NCBI RefSeq assembly: GCF_945859685.1
Contig: NC_079149.1
Span: 64,436,991-64,500,990 of the forward strand
Length of the DNA: 64,000 nucleotides
Origin: Eupeodes corollae
Taxonomy: Eukaryota; Arthropoda; Insecta; Diptera; Syrphidae
Direction of reading: 5' to 3'
The notes under the pieces were generated by a model. The model was not told where the DNA came from. It searched no databases and worked only from the letters and a program-made list of their open reading frames with translations. Positions 20,796-32,206 of this stretch are shown here, piece after piece. Position numbers and translations under genes: made by a program. Each line of letters opens with the position of its first letter. Within the stretch, counting starts at the first letter, position 1.

Positions 20796-22131
20796 AGTAT
20801 AAGTGAATAAATAATAACACTTTAAAGCTAAAGACAAGTGATAATATTCGGCTTAATTTAATTTTATTATCTTAATTTTTTGAAAAGAAAAACATAAATA
20901 TACATATTTATGTATGCATAATACACCTAATTTACACATTTAACCAACCCTCATAAATTTAACTTTCTCAATTTCAACTCTTAATGACCTTTCTGAATTG
21001 TTTTATTACAGAGAAATTTAAAATTTTAGACACTTGCAATTGCAATATCACCACTTTTGGTTAACCCAGACCTAACTAAATAATTTAATTATTTATACAG
21101 GTATGTGACTATATTTAAAACTATACCTACTTGTGAAATAGAAAAACGTTGGTAAAAACCTTGAAGAACTATATTATAATAAATTCCAACCCCTCTGTTT
21201 TGTTGTAGGGCTGATTATATATCCTTATGATGTGTGTGTGGTAAGCGTATATAAGCACCAGGCGGGTCTGTACAATTTACACAAATCTCTGATATAACCC
21301 TTAACAAAAGTCATGACAAAATAAACGGATACATGTGTCAGCAATAGTTTTGGTTAGTCTGATAAACATCATCTGTGTCCACTTGAGTTATGAGGAACTA
21401 CCGTTCTGAAAAAAGCATGTGTCACGACCCTCTCAAAACAAACCACCTTCGTTAAGGGTAGATATGCATCAAAAGCAAGCCCAGTGATAGTAATCATGAT
21501 TCCGAATCAAATGAATGTCATATTCGGTTTTCGTCAAACTCATTCAGTTGTCACCATTCAACGTGCAATTCAATTTACAATGCAATCATCCACCGCGCGC
21601 CGCCGACTCATGTAGAATATTATTTTAACTACAAGTATTCCTTCGCGGGTTATATTTTATATTTATGTTTATACTACCACCTATTGTTATTTAAAAAAAA
21701 AGCAATAGTCTGGCTGACATAGATGTAATCAATTAATCAGGTAAAGCTGTTGATATAGAAAAAGGATTTTTGTAATCGTGAGTAAAAATGACATATGGGG
21801 TAAAAGATTGTAATATTGTTGATTTTCTACAGGTATGTCATATACTTTGTACCTATAATTATTATGTTTTAAAAATAATTGCTAGGAAATAATAAAAAAG
21901 ATTCAAATCAATAACAATATTAATGTATTTAGGGGGAGAGGATAACTATTAAGTAAATGCAGTATTGGTTATAACAATTAAATGAGAGCACGAATTTTGC
22001 TTTTAAACTAAAGGAATTTAGCAGTTGCATATATTCATGTACAATGAAATAGTTAATAGCATTTACTTAGAATGGGTATATGAAATTTGTCCGAAAAAGC
22101 TTAAGCATTTAAAATTCAGTGATATATAAAA
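20796..22131. other. Non-coding stretch, possibly single-copy
   Basis: No transposon coding is recognised. A GT run and TATATAAGC occur near 21232-21255, and a less AT-rich stretch lies at 21440-21620 (GCGCGCCGCCGACTC near 21595). This could be regulatory, but there is no direct evidence. Confidence 0.4.
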
Positions 22132-22365
22132 AAAATAAATAAATTATGTGGCACATCAGTCCCTTGAGAAGTGACATACAACTATCAAAATTCCTGTGTA
22201 CGTGTAATGTTCTCAGCGTTGGAGGGGACCTACAGTTTTAAGCCGAATCCGAACGGCTAAATCACTTTTCATAAGAAGAATTACTCTTTTAGAATTTGTC
22301 AAATCCTTTCAAAAATCAGTGACCGCGAAAAAAAAGTTAGATGACAACGGCAGTTAAAGAACCAA
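22132..22365 (-). mobile_element. SINE copy B, partial
   Basis: The body and 3' tail of the same SINE family as copy A: GTGGCACATCAGTCCC..., then GGAGGGGACCTACAGTTTTA, then a degenerate GAACCAA near 22360, where the B box would be. The tRNA-like head is missing at the junction with the LOA-like copy. It contains the internal segment AAGCCGAATCCGAACGGCTA, which copy A lacks. Confidence 0.75.
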
Positions 22366-24340
22366 TTTTTTTAATTTTTTTTTTCATTAATTCTTAAAAC
22401 TATCTTAAGGTAGACAAAAATTCATAAAACCAGCCAATTAACCATAACTTACAACTCAATTACCGGTCTCATACGAACACTATAAACAATAATACTTAAT
22501 TGTAATGCCTTTCGGCCCTAGAATCTATTTAACTTTAATTCAATTTTAGTTATTTTTGTATTCATTAGAAAATTAAAAAAAAAAACTAATATCAGTATCC
22601 TTTTTTATTATAACTTAAAAACTACTTAAAATTAGGTCGTTAAATAAAACTTAAAACTAACTTAAACTACCTATTCTACCTAAATAAACAACTTAAAACT
22701 AGAACAACCAAAGCAGCAAACCTAACTATTGTAACTTTTTTTTTTTAATTTTTTTATATTTTTTTTTGTGCCGCGATGCCTATTCTACTTAAAACTAAAC
22801 CCTTAAACTATAAAACAAGTATTTAAGCCGACCAAGTCTTAAAACCCCATCCCGACTAACAACTATCAAGTGCCGATTAAAGCCACCAAAACTGGTTCTC
22901 CTGCTTCACCCTATCAGCTCGGTCTCGTTCGGACACAGCCCTAATGAACCGAAGGAGCTCTGCTCCGCCTTGTGCCATGACGTCCCGATTGTACAGGAGT
23001 TGCCTAGCCACGGTTCGTCGTCTGACGTGGTAGATTAACGGAACTGCCATTCTATCCTGTATCAGAGCGCTTCTATCTAAAAAGAGGAATGCCTCTGGTG
23101 GGATGAAGACGCTCAAGTGTGCACTCTCTAAATACTAGTCGTTCGGATAGAACCCCCCGAAAATTAAATTGTTGATCGAAGACATAGCTCTTGCAACGTG
23201 ACCTCGAACGAGTTCTATCACGAAATTGTCCATTCTGTTGATTCGGGCCTCGTTGTATAGGACCTCGTTGAAATAGTAATGCACGTAAGAAGATTCGGCT
23301 GTTCGATATAAGCCGGTACAGCGTCGTAAACACTGCTGCTCGAACACCCGAAACTACTCCATCTGGGAAGGAGCAACGTTAAACCACACAGGACAACCAT
23401 AAACGATCATCGGTCGTATGAGGGCCATATATCAAATTATCTTCACTCTAGAGTCAAGCCGACTGCTAAAAAACAGCCGTTTCGTCATAGCGAAGGCTCC
23501 TCTAATCCCTGTCAGAGCAGCATTTATATGTCTGTCGAAATATAAATACTGGTCTAACCAGATACCAAGGTACTTCACAACACTTTTGCTCGCTAATGGT
23601 TGCCCGTGAAAATCAACGATGGCCAATTTGCGCCAATTCTTGCACGTATCCCTCGTGGCCCTAGCCAACGGAGTCCGGAACAGAATTGTCCCCGACTTCT
23701 GGACTTTATTTTCAGTTTTCAGTCGTCGCAATATCGCTGAATCTTGTCGAAATCATCGCTCATCGCTGATGTAAATGCTGATGAGAATCGGCGAATTCAC
23801 CGCTCTTTGTTGAAGACCATTTTAATTAAGAATGTTGTGGTAGGAGTTTCATTGCCACTTTTGACAACAAACTTTCTACCGTTAAGCATTTTATAAAGTA
23901 TATACAACAATAGTTTGCTTGTCCCAAGCCTGCTCAGTTTTAGGTTAAGACCCTCTAACCATACGGTGTCAAAAGGCCTTTTCCAAATCAACCAGAACAG
24001 CACCTGTGCATTGTTGTTTTGATTTATTCCATTGGATATCAGAAACGAGTTTAGACGCAGCATGAATTGTGTCATGACCCACCTTGAACCCGAACTGTTT
24101 ATCCGGAATTATTTTGTTGTCCGCAGATCACTTAGTCAGAGCCCTATTGATAGTTTTCTCGAAAACTTTCTTGATGCTCGGAAGAAGACTAATCGACTAA
24201 AGATTTGACGGGTTGGAGTTGTCCTTTCCCTTTTTCGGAAGAGGATAAACCACATCGGTCTTCAAATGCACTGGATAAAATGCATGTTCTTCAAACATCA
24301 CACTTTTCTGGACAGAACCGAGTCTTCAAACAAGTCTTGA
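22366..24340 (-). mobile_element. LOA-like retrotransposon copy 2
   Basis: This is the same element as 13235-15307, more diverged. The poly-A tail is the T-rich run at 22366-22382. The 5' end extends about 120 bp further than copy 1 and includes VVYPLPKKGKDNSNPSNL on the minus strand. RT pieces lie at 22877-23116 (C-terminal IPPEAFLFLDRSALIQDR), 23135-23347, 23432-23731 and 23797-24075 (FDTVWLEGLNLKLS). About 100 bp around the YADD box is missing near 23757-23785, replaced by a short CATCGCTCATCGCTGAT duplication. It has several frameshifts and is inactive. Like copy 1, it abuts SINE sequence at its 3' end. Confidence 0.85.
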
Positions 24341-24521
24341 TGTCTATTTTGACGATATTATTTTCCATTTTTAATTAGATACCTTGCTCTTTATATCCGT
24401 TGATTCCTCTTTAAAACACCACTGTATTGTATTTTCCCGTTTTTAGTATTCTTAAATCAGAAAACAAAATTTTTGTTCAAGATTTGCTGTTTCCATTGCA
24501 TTCAAAATTGTACAACAGCTA
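24341..24521. other. Short spacer
   Basis: AT-rich spacer. No continuation of the SINE head is seen here, unlike at copy A. Confidence 0.4.
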
Positions 24522-25437
24522 CAGTGGTGGACAAGAATTTAGCACACTTATTTGATGAAATGAAAAATCTTGTATTGAAAAGTTTTTGTTGCACTTAAAG
24601 TTGCAAGTTTATTTTATATATTCTTCTAGGAAACTTTCAACAACACATCATTGTCTTGGAATGGCAGTTCATTTATGATCTATGGCATGGATCATAAATG
24701 AACTGCCATAATTCTTGCAAATTTTTGGGCTTTCTTTTTTCATTTTGATGTTCCACATCATTCTACAAATTTATGATCGGGTTAAGATCGAGTAATTGCG
24801 CTGGCCACTTTAGAACATTAATTTTATTGGCATCTAAGCAATTCTTTACAAGTTGTGATATGTTTTTTAAGGTGGTAAATTTTCATCTGAAAATGGAATC
24901 ATATGGTGTACCAGGATAATTTTGTACACATGTTGGCCCATTTTCATGTCAATTTTTACTATAGGACCAACACCGTGTCGAGAAATGCAGCCCAGTCCAT
25001 AACATTCTCACTACCTTGTTAAACTGATTAACAGTATATTGAGGATTGTGTTGCATATTCTGTGGACGCCATACATACTTTTTGCCATTTGAACCAAACT
25101 GACAGAATTTGGATTTGTGGCTCCAAACCACGTTTTTTCCAAACACTGAGTGTTTTTTCAAATTTGATTTTGCAAAATCTAATCTCGCTTTCAACTTTTT
25201 TTTTCGCTGGGCAACGCAACCACATTTTTTTCATTTCATCGGCGCGGCGTCTTACCGTCCTTGATGATATGTTGACATCATAATTTTCTTTCAGTTCCTT
25301 ACGGATGGCACTGGAGCTCTGAAACGGATCCTTGGCTGACAAACGATAAAAACTTGGATATGTCAAAAACTGTCCTTCCCTTGTCTTTCATCTGCAAATT
25401 TTGTATCGTTTATTCTTGAGTCGAAACTCACTTCTTA
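24522..25437 (-). mobile_element. Tc1-like element, one end preserved
   Basis: The plus-strand left end reads TA then CAGTGGTGGACAAGAATTTA, a typical Tc1-family terminus. The minus-strand transposase includes SSAIRKELKENYDVNISSRTV (about 25310), RFCKIKFEKTLSVWKK, the first catalytic block changed from WSDES to VVWSHKSKF (25120), FGSNGKKYVWRPQN (25080), a GVGPIVKIDMKMGQHVYK block (about 24950), and NKINVLKWPAQ...DLNPI (about 24810). The first catalytic Asp and its neighbour are replaced (His-Lys), and stops are present. The opposite terminus is not found before about 25440, so the element is truncated at its right (transposase N-terminal) side. Confidence 0.85.
24661..24709. repeat. Perfect 20-bp hairpin within Tc1 relic
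   Basis: The arms at 24661-24680 (ATGGCAGTTCATTTATGATC) and 24690-24709 are exact reverse complements with a 9-base loop. This is not a normal part of Tc1 coding sequence. It looks like a local inverted duplication near the C-terminal coding end. Confidence 0.9.
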
Positions 25438-25629
25438 TCAGTTTTAAGTCGTTTTTGCAGGATGGGTTTTGCTAAGAAAATTGCCTAATGTTAAGAAAAA
25501 TATTTTTTTTAAATTATATTAGATTTATTCATATTGTTAAAGATTTTTTAAACATTAAAATATATAAAAAATGTTTTTAGCACGGCCTAGCCTTCTGCCA
25601 GATTGACAATCTAGTTAATGAATCCTTAA
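25438..25629. other. AT-rich spacer
   Basis: Nothing is recognised apart from the TTAA at its end (25626-25629), which belongs to the next element's target duplication. Confidence 0.4.
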
Positions 25630-26378
25630 GGGGGTATTCTGGTCTAGAAATAAAAAAAATAGATTTTTTTTTTTCCATATTTTCATAGTTTAACTATTTA
25701 AGAATATGTCTACGAGAGGATCTTCCCAAATTCAAATTATTTTCGGAGAAATAAGTATTTTTCTGAGCAGCCATCCAAATCGGTTGGGCTGCAACCAATA
25801 GAACAAAAGACATAATGGGGTACTTTAAACGCGATTTTTTCAGAACTGTCTTTTTGAATCTGATACCCACGATTTCTCAGGTTCTGCCGAACCAATTTAC
25901 TTGAAATTTTAAGAGAGTCTTCTTTAGGGACTTGTCTACGTCCGGAACTACGGCCATCCCCAAATTTTCATGTTTACTACTTTTAACAAATCGAAGAATA
26001 TTCAAAAAAGTGGTAAATTTTTGTTTTTTTTTTCTTTAGGCAGTCGCCATTTTGTAAAAAAAAATGTTTGTAACTTTTCCGTAGTTCCAGACATTGCGAC
26101 ATTATTGTATATTATAAATCTTTTTAAGTTTTTGACTTCAGATTTCTAGGAGAGTAAAAATAGTGGGTATGGTCATGTACCAAATTTTTGAGACGCACCA
26201 CTCCATCAGCTGATAACTAACGGAATTTTGATTTGTTTTTACTATTTTACTTTTTTTTGTATGCTTCTAATGTGAATAAATAATGTATACAAAAATTGAT
26301 GGTAAAATTGTTGCTTGCTTTTTTCTGCAGCACTTCAAAAATTACCTAAAATACATGTCTCTAGACCAGAATACCCCC
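25630..26378. mobile_element. Non-autonomous piggyBac-like element (TTAA TSD)
   Basis: A 749-bp element bounded by perfect 19-bp terminal inverted repeats (GGGGGTATTCTGGTCTAGA and its complement). It is flanked by TTAA on both sides (25626-25629 and 26379-26382), the piggyBac target duplication. No transposase is encoded; frames are short. The superfamily is inferred from the TTAA target and the G/C-run termini. Perfect terminal repeats suggest fairly recent activity. Confidence 0.8.
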
Positions 26379-26569
26379 TTAAGTAATTAAAACATTTTTC
26401 GTTGCGTAAAATTGGCATTTTTGTTTCAGCGTTTTTTAATTGTTTCAAACTTGGCATTCTGTAAGCGGCTTCTATATTTGAGTGCAGTCTTGACGTATGT
26501 GTATAGTTTAACATTAACAACCATCACACTTAATAGTGAAGTACACGAATCCTCTGTTAAATAGTCATT

Positions 26570-27370
26570 TCCAAATACGTTTCGTCTTATCTACCTTAAG
26601 GTTGGCCATTGCCTATAAAATGTATGATGTCCTTCCTTTGTCTTCGGTTATAAGAATCACAAAAGACTAGGGAGATCGCTTCCATATGTTACCTTATTTA
26701 GATCAAATAATTCATCAGTGAGATTTTGGCTCCGTCGTTCTCATCTTGAAAATAATTATATTTAGAATAATCAAGACGATTATATATTGATCGGTCAAGG
26801 GAGCTTCTAGCTTCTTCGTATATTAAGATCTACATATATCTTAGGTGTGCTTTTCTGATCAACTCATATAGCAATGGTTTCCAAGTAATTGGTTCCTCTG
26901 CACTGCACTTACAATTCAGATCAATGTCGTATTTTTCATGCCATTCCTCAAAACATCGTCTTCTATTGCGTAGTATATGTCGCATAAGGCGTGATCCTTT
27001 AAGGAAGAAAGTGATCCGAAGAACAGTGGCAATATAGTTTGGCGCAAGATGCAAAGTTCTTTTGATGAAGAACCTTAAAAGCTTTTCCAATGCTTCGTAT
27101 TCTTTTCCTCCCCATTTCTCTGCAGCATAGGAGAGAATAGACTCCACAATGGCTTCAAAACCGCGATACGTGCAGCTGTGGCTTTTTTCGCAGATACTGA
27201 AGCAATTTTTCCAAAGGTGCATTTATACCAAATTTTTGCCGTTTTTAGTATTTCACTCAACTTCATATCCATTTTTATATTTTGTGTAAGCAATTTTATA
27301 TGAGTAAGATAAAATAATTTTGAAGACAATATCTTTAATTGTTGCCAGGATTTGCGTGTCGAAACCAATT
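26570..27370 (-). pseudogene. Non-LTR RT C-terminal remnant
   Basis: Minus-strand relic. The 27075-27368 frame contains IKMDMKLSEILKTAKIWYK, corresponding to the RT-thumb linker. The 26830-27222 frame contains EAIVESILSYAAEKWGGKEYE followed by LEKLLRFFIKRTLHLAPNYI and a C-terminal MRHILRNRRRCFEEW. Downstream (26570-26830) lies a diverged Cys-His tail region. The order is like that of the 2.8-3.9 kb relic (YGAQFWG...LLRFFLRK). The catalytic part is absent, and it has frameshifts. Confidence 0.7.
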
Positions 27371-27954
27371 TTTACCAACAATAAGTAGTATTTTTTTTTG
27401 TAAAAATACTTTCACTTTGTTTTTTTTGTTTCTAAAAATTATACCAGGAGTGGGATCAGCTATAAGGGGATAAGTGACTATCATATTTTTGATTGTTGAG
27501 TAATATAATATAGATATGATTAATTCCTAAAGTACAAAAACACTTACACAATTTTGCATCTTTTGATTGTTATTATTTGTAAACAAAAGTCAATATATCC
27601 ACTGGTTCTTGAGAGCACATACACACATCTCTCTAAAAACATCCGATTTAGATTCAAGAAATTAAGATGCCAAATTTTTAAATTCGACAACTGGGATCGG
27701 GTTTCTATAAAATGATAACCTTAAGTCATAGGAAAAGAAGTTTTTATAGACATTTTTATACAAATAAATAGATTAATTATATCTTTGCATTTCACTAATA
27801 TATTTATTTATTTATATACCCTATACTCTTTTTTTATCATATAATAAAATTATAAAAATAAACTAACGTAATTAAATTAATAATACTCTTTTTTCACAAT
27901 ATGGCAAAGATTTATTAACTTGGGTCCGATTTGCCGAATTGAAAATTTTTACAT
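27371..27954. other. AT-rich non-coding stretch
   Basis: Nothing is recognised. Confidence 0.4.
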
Positions 27955-28800
27955 TTCTCCACGTTTCAAGGTCAATAGAGTCGAAATAAAACATTTTTAG
28001 AAAGATGTCTGTGCGTACGTTTTTTTCGTCGCCCATAGCTTAAGAACCCGAAGATATATCGACTCCAAATAGATTTTGTTATACAGATAATAATGCATAA
28101 AGATGCAAGAAAACTGCGTGGGTGGTTTTTTTTACCAAAGCAGTTTAAAAAAATGTGAACATTTTGCTTAATTCTTAATATCTCACGAACTAATAACGCT
28201 AGAGACTTCAATTAAATTTGATATTATGAAAACTGAAGAAAAAAAAAATTGTCACCTCGAAAATTTTACGAATGAAAAATGATTTTATCTCCAAAACAAT
28301 TTTGTGCAACGAAGAATAACGTTTTGAGAAAAATGAAATTGACCTAAAAAAAATTAATAAAAGTTCGTAAAAATTGATTTTCGACTCAAATATCTTTTCT
28401 AAAAAAAATAAGATATTAGGCTTTAAATTAATTTTATTTTATAAAAAAATATTGTTTTCAACATTTTATAAAAATCAAACAGTCAGTTTTATCATACAAA
28501 ATAAAATCTACAAAAAATAGTATTCAAAATTGGTAAAAATTAATGTTCGGTTCTCGGTATCTCGTGAATTTTAGAAAACATTGATTTCAAATTAATTTCA
28601 TTCATCCGATTTGTATTTGTTTATTATAGAAATAAAAACTTTTAAGAAATGCTACTGAAATTGGTAAAAATTGGTTTTCGAATAAAAATCTAGTTAACCA
28701 AAATAGATTATGAAATCAAACTCTTTTATATATGCAAAATATTGTTGATAATTTTTAATTTTATTAGAAAAAATTTACTGATGATTTTTTTAACAGAACA
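27955..28800. repeat. AT-rich quasi-tandem repeat, copy 1
   Basis: A degenerate unit of about 130-170 bp recurs. Each unit has a core close to GGTAAAAATTGATTTTCG (28367, 28534 and 28666), followed by an ATATCT- or TATCTCG-type segment and then A/T-rich filler with ATTGTTTTCAACATTTT-like text. The same family, inverted, is at 63430-64000. There is no coding capacity. I do not know the family; it could be a satellite-like array or the interior of a non-autonomous transposon. Confidence 0.6.
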
Positions 28801-30850
28801 CGGAAAGTTAAATCGACAGACAGCATGAGAAGTTATCAGTGTGGGTCGCATCACAGCCTCTTTTTTATTAAGTGGTATTTAATCCGATCGAAATCGAGTG
28901 ATTGGACCCGCTTTTATGGTATTTTGGCCAATATAGGTAAGGCATTTGAGAAATTTACCTAATGAATCGGTTGGCTTTAAATACTTAATAGTTTTATTTA
29001 GCTTAGATTATAAAAGAATTGTTTCACTTTAACAAAATAAAGCTCAGAATGTAAAGCAGTGATAAAAAATCCGCTTATGTTTTATAGTTGTTAAATATAT
29101 CTATATGTCGTTTGTTCGTTATATTGTTTGACAACGAATAAACATTAAACAAAATATTAGTGCAACATTTTTGAAAACTGCTCTTTAAGATGAATAAAAT
29201 CGTTCAGATCGGAAACAAACATACAAATTTGAATGAAAAAATAAACATAATACGTATATGACTTCAAAAAATTGAAGTTTACTGAGCAATCCAAAAGTTG
29301 CATCCTGTCTGATGTTTTTGCAATTTGGAAAAAGGTAAGGTATATACATTATAGGTGCTCTTTGTGTAATATGGTCTGAATTTATTTTATTTCCGGGTAG
29401 ATATTTTGTGTAACTTACTTTTTTACGTTCGTTGGTTGGTTAGTTGGAGGATCATTGAAACTTACTCAAGTGGAAGTTTAATGATGCCGACACGTGACAA
29501 AACAATACGAACACGCCCTTAATTTGTTTACAAATCACTTCAAATCTGTTATACGCACGAGTACTTCATTACTCGGTAACGGTACACATACCGACCATAA
29601 GTTTATTCAGAGGGTTACAAAAACAAAAATGTATACATAAAGAATAATAAGAGTAGGTATAGAAAACAGTCAAGTTGGTTTTATTGCAATGAGAATGACA
29701 TACCTCGGGGATCAACCACCAAATCCGATATAGTTGAATTGAATGCTCGTGGGAATACGCAATATTACCCTAATAAAATGATAAACGTGTGTGTTATTTT
29801 TTCTATTATTTTATGAGCGATTTACACATGCAGGGTGTCAATAACTATGCAAGGGTGCCAAGCTGTAGCATAGAACTATTAAGATATCTTTTACTTCTGA
29901 AAAGATTTCTTGCAAATCTATATCTATATAAAATAATTGTTTTTACACATATAAAATATATTGGGCATTGTCCTAATTGAACATTCCTACATTTCAATAA
30001 CGTCAGACTGAACTGTCACAGAAAACTTTATTGTTTGTTATCTAGGCTAGTAACGTACGCAAGATTGTGCGTTAAATCCGGTAGTTCCGTTTTTGTACGA
30101 TTTTGTTTGACATAATGTCCTTATAATAATTTAAGTTCTGGACATCGAGCACCGATTGTAACTAGTTGATGCTATTATACTAAATTTACCCTAATTTGAG
30201 CCCACATCCATCTCTCTCATCGGTTTAGAAATCAGAAATATTTGCAAAAAACTAAACAGTAATTTAACAATCATGACGTCTGAAAGAAGGATTTATAATT
30301 ATAAAAATGTAATTTTAAATAATTTTGAAAAGGTATATTTGGCAAATAAATGTGTCTACAGTTTGTTTAAGGTCTCAAATTAAAGATAAATAAGTATGAT
30401 TTAGTTCGTAATGCTATGGTGAAAGAACTACAGTCCATTCTGGTCAAAATTGACAACAGCTGCGATAAGAACCAGGCATTTTCGCGATCTTGATGATTTT
30501 TGGCCGAGTTGCGTTCATGGCTGGAGGTATACAAAATTAATTGGATTGATACATTATAAGAAGTACCTCTAAAAAAATGTATCTATCGGATTTAAAAAAG
30601 GTCCTGGAGATGAGCCTTCTAGATTATAAAATAGTTTATTGTTTTCAACTAATGTAATGAAATTTTGTTTATTAAATTCAAAATTTGATAAGAACATTGA
30701 ATCACTAAAATACTATAGTTTACTAGTTTTTATTGTTTTATTTGCTTTTTAATTTTCAGCTTGAAAATTACTAATATTGTCAATATCTTAAATAACTTAC
30801 TAAAAAATTAAAACCACCGAACTTAAAATAAGTTAAATAAAATAAATATC
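28801..30850. other. Non-coding stretch
   Basis: No gene, inverted-repeat element or transposon domain is recognised over about 2 kb. The composition varies little. A 63-codon frame at 29789-29980 has no recognisable features. Confidence 0.45.
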
Positions 30851-31985
30851 CTCAATGCCGAAGATATGGAAGGACCACTTCTGCAAGCTGTATAACGGCG
30901 ACGACTAACTGAATTCCGCTGTCAGGCAGAGTAATCCATTCAACATAGACGACGAAAGCCAACAATCCCGTCCTCCTGACTTAGACGAAGTAAAGATTGC
31001 CATATCTAAACAGAAGTCTTATAAAGCCGCTGGAGCGGATGGCTTCAATGCCGAGCTCTTTAAAGCACCTGGAGATAAGTTGGTTAGAAGCATGCACCAA
31101 CTTGTAAGATATGGTCGGAAGAAAGTATGCCCGATGAATGGAACCTCAGTATTGTTTGCCCGATCCTGAAAAAATTAGACCCTCTAAACTGCACCAATTA
31201 TAGAGGAATCAGTCTACTTAATATCGCCTATAAAATCTTCTCTGCCGTAATATGTGAACGTCTAAAGCCCATCGTTAACCACCTGATAGGTCGAACAAAT
31301 ATTCACATTACGGCAGATCCTGGAAAAAACCCAAGAACATCAATTCCACACCCACCATCTTTATATCGATTTCAAGGCCGCATATGCCAGTATCTAGAGG
31401 GACGAGCTATATTGGGCCATGTCTCGTCCGTTTGTGCAAAATGACCATGGAGAATTCACGCTGCTCCATTAAGATTGGAAACAACTTAACAGAACGTTTC
31501 GATGTCAACAAAAATGTTTAGACAAGGCAATGCGCAGGTTATGCGATTTTTCAATATACTGGAAAGAATAGTGTAAAGCTGACACGTCAACACTAGGTGC
31601 ACTATCTTTCAAAAGTCTGTCCATATGCTGATGACATTGACATAATTGGAAGAACTCAGCGTGATGTCAATGGGGCTTTTGTGAGTATTGAGGCAGAGGT
31701 GGCAAAAATGGGGTTAACGGTTAATGAGGCAAAACAAAGTACACGCCGTCGTCAAGAAAGGGCCTACAACACCGACTTCTTGGTCAAATCGTCTCAATTG
31801 ACAGACGTAACTTTGAGGTAGTCAAGGACTTCGTCTACCTAGGCTCCGCTGTAAACGCAGAAAACAGACTTAGCCAGAAGGGTAAAAGTCCAACGACCAT
31901 TGGAAACCAATGCTCCGGCCCGGAAAGTCTTCATACCCACAGGACAGCGCAGTAGAGAAAGATCGCGGATCAGGTGGCGAGCACT
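30851..31985 (+). pseudogene. RTE-like RT relic, copy at 31 kb
   Basis: This is the plus-strand copy of the 18.0-20.45 kb family. Blocks: MPKIWKDHFCKLYNGDD (30855), QSRPPDLDEVKIAISKQK (30970), KAAGADGFNAELFKAPGDK (31025), WNLSIVCPILKKLDPLNCTNYRGISLL (31140; fingers), GEFTLLH (31450) and the catalytic YADDIDIIGRTQRD (31625). Then come VSIEAEVAKMGLTVNEAK, FVYLGSAVNAEN and, after an internal deletion, a jump to LARRVKVQR near 31870. It ends near 31985 without the complete tail. Stops and frame changes make it inactive. Confidence 0.85.
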
Positions 31986-32198
31986 AATGGAATGTAAATG
32001 TGCGTGATATTATTAGTCCCTTATTTGCGTTTCGAGAACTTCCTAGGCCGGATTTTCTTTCTAAACAACCCGAGGTATTTTCATCGGCTATCGTCATCAT
32101 GGCCCGGACTTCTGAAATGTGTAGCTGAACGTTAATGCTGAAGGCAGTATTTATAGAAACATTTTGCTTGTTATTAAGACATTTTTACTTTGGTTAGC
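31986..32198. other. Spacer
   Basis: Short non-coding spacer ending at the 8-bp TSD of the following element. Confidence 0.4.
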
Positions 32199-32206
32199 CT
32201 TCTTCT

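Noticed and set aside
27955..28800. CRISPR-like array
   Set aside because: Repeat cores are degenerate, spacing is over 100 bp, and the DNA is from a eukaryote.
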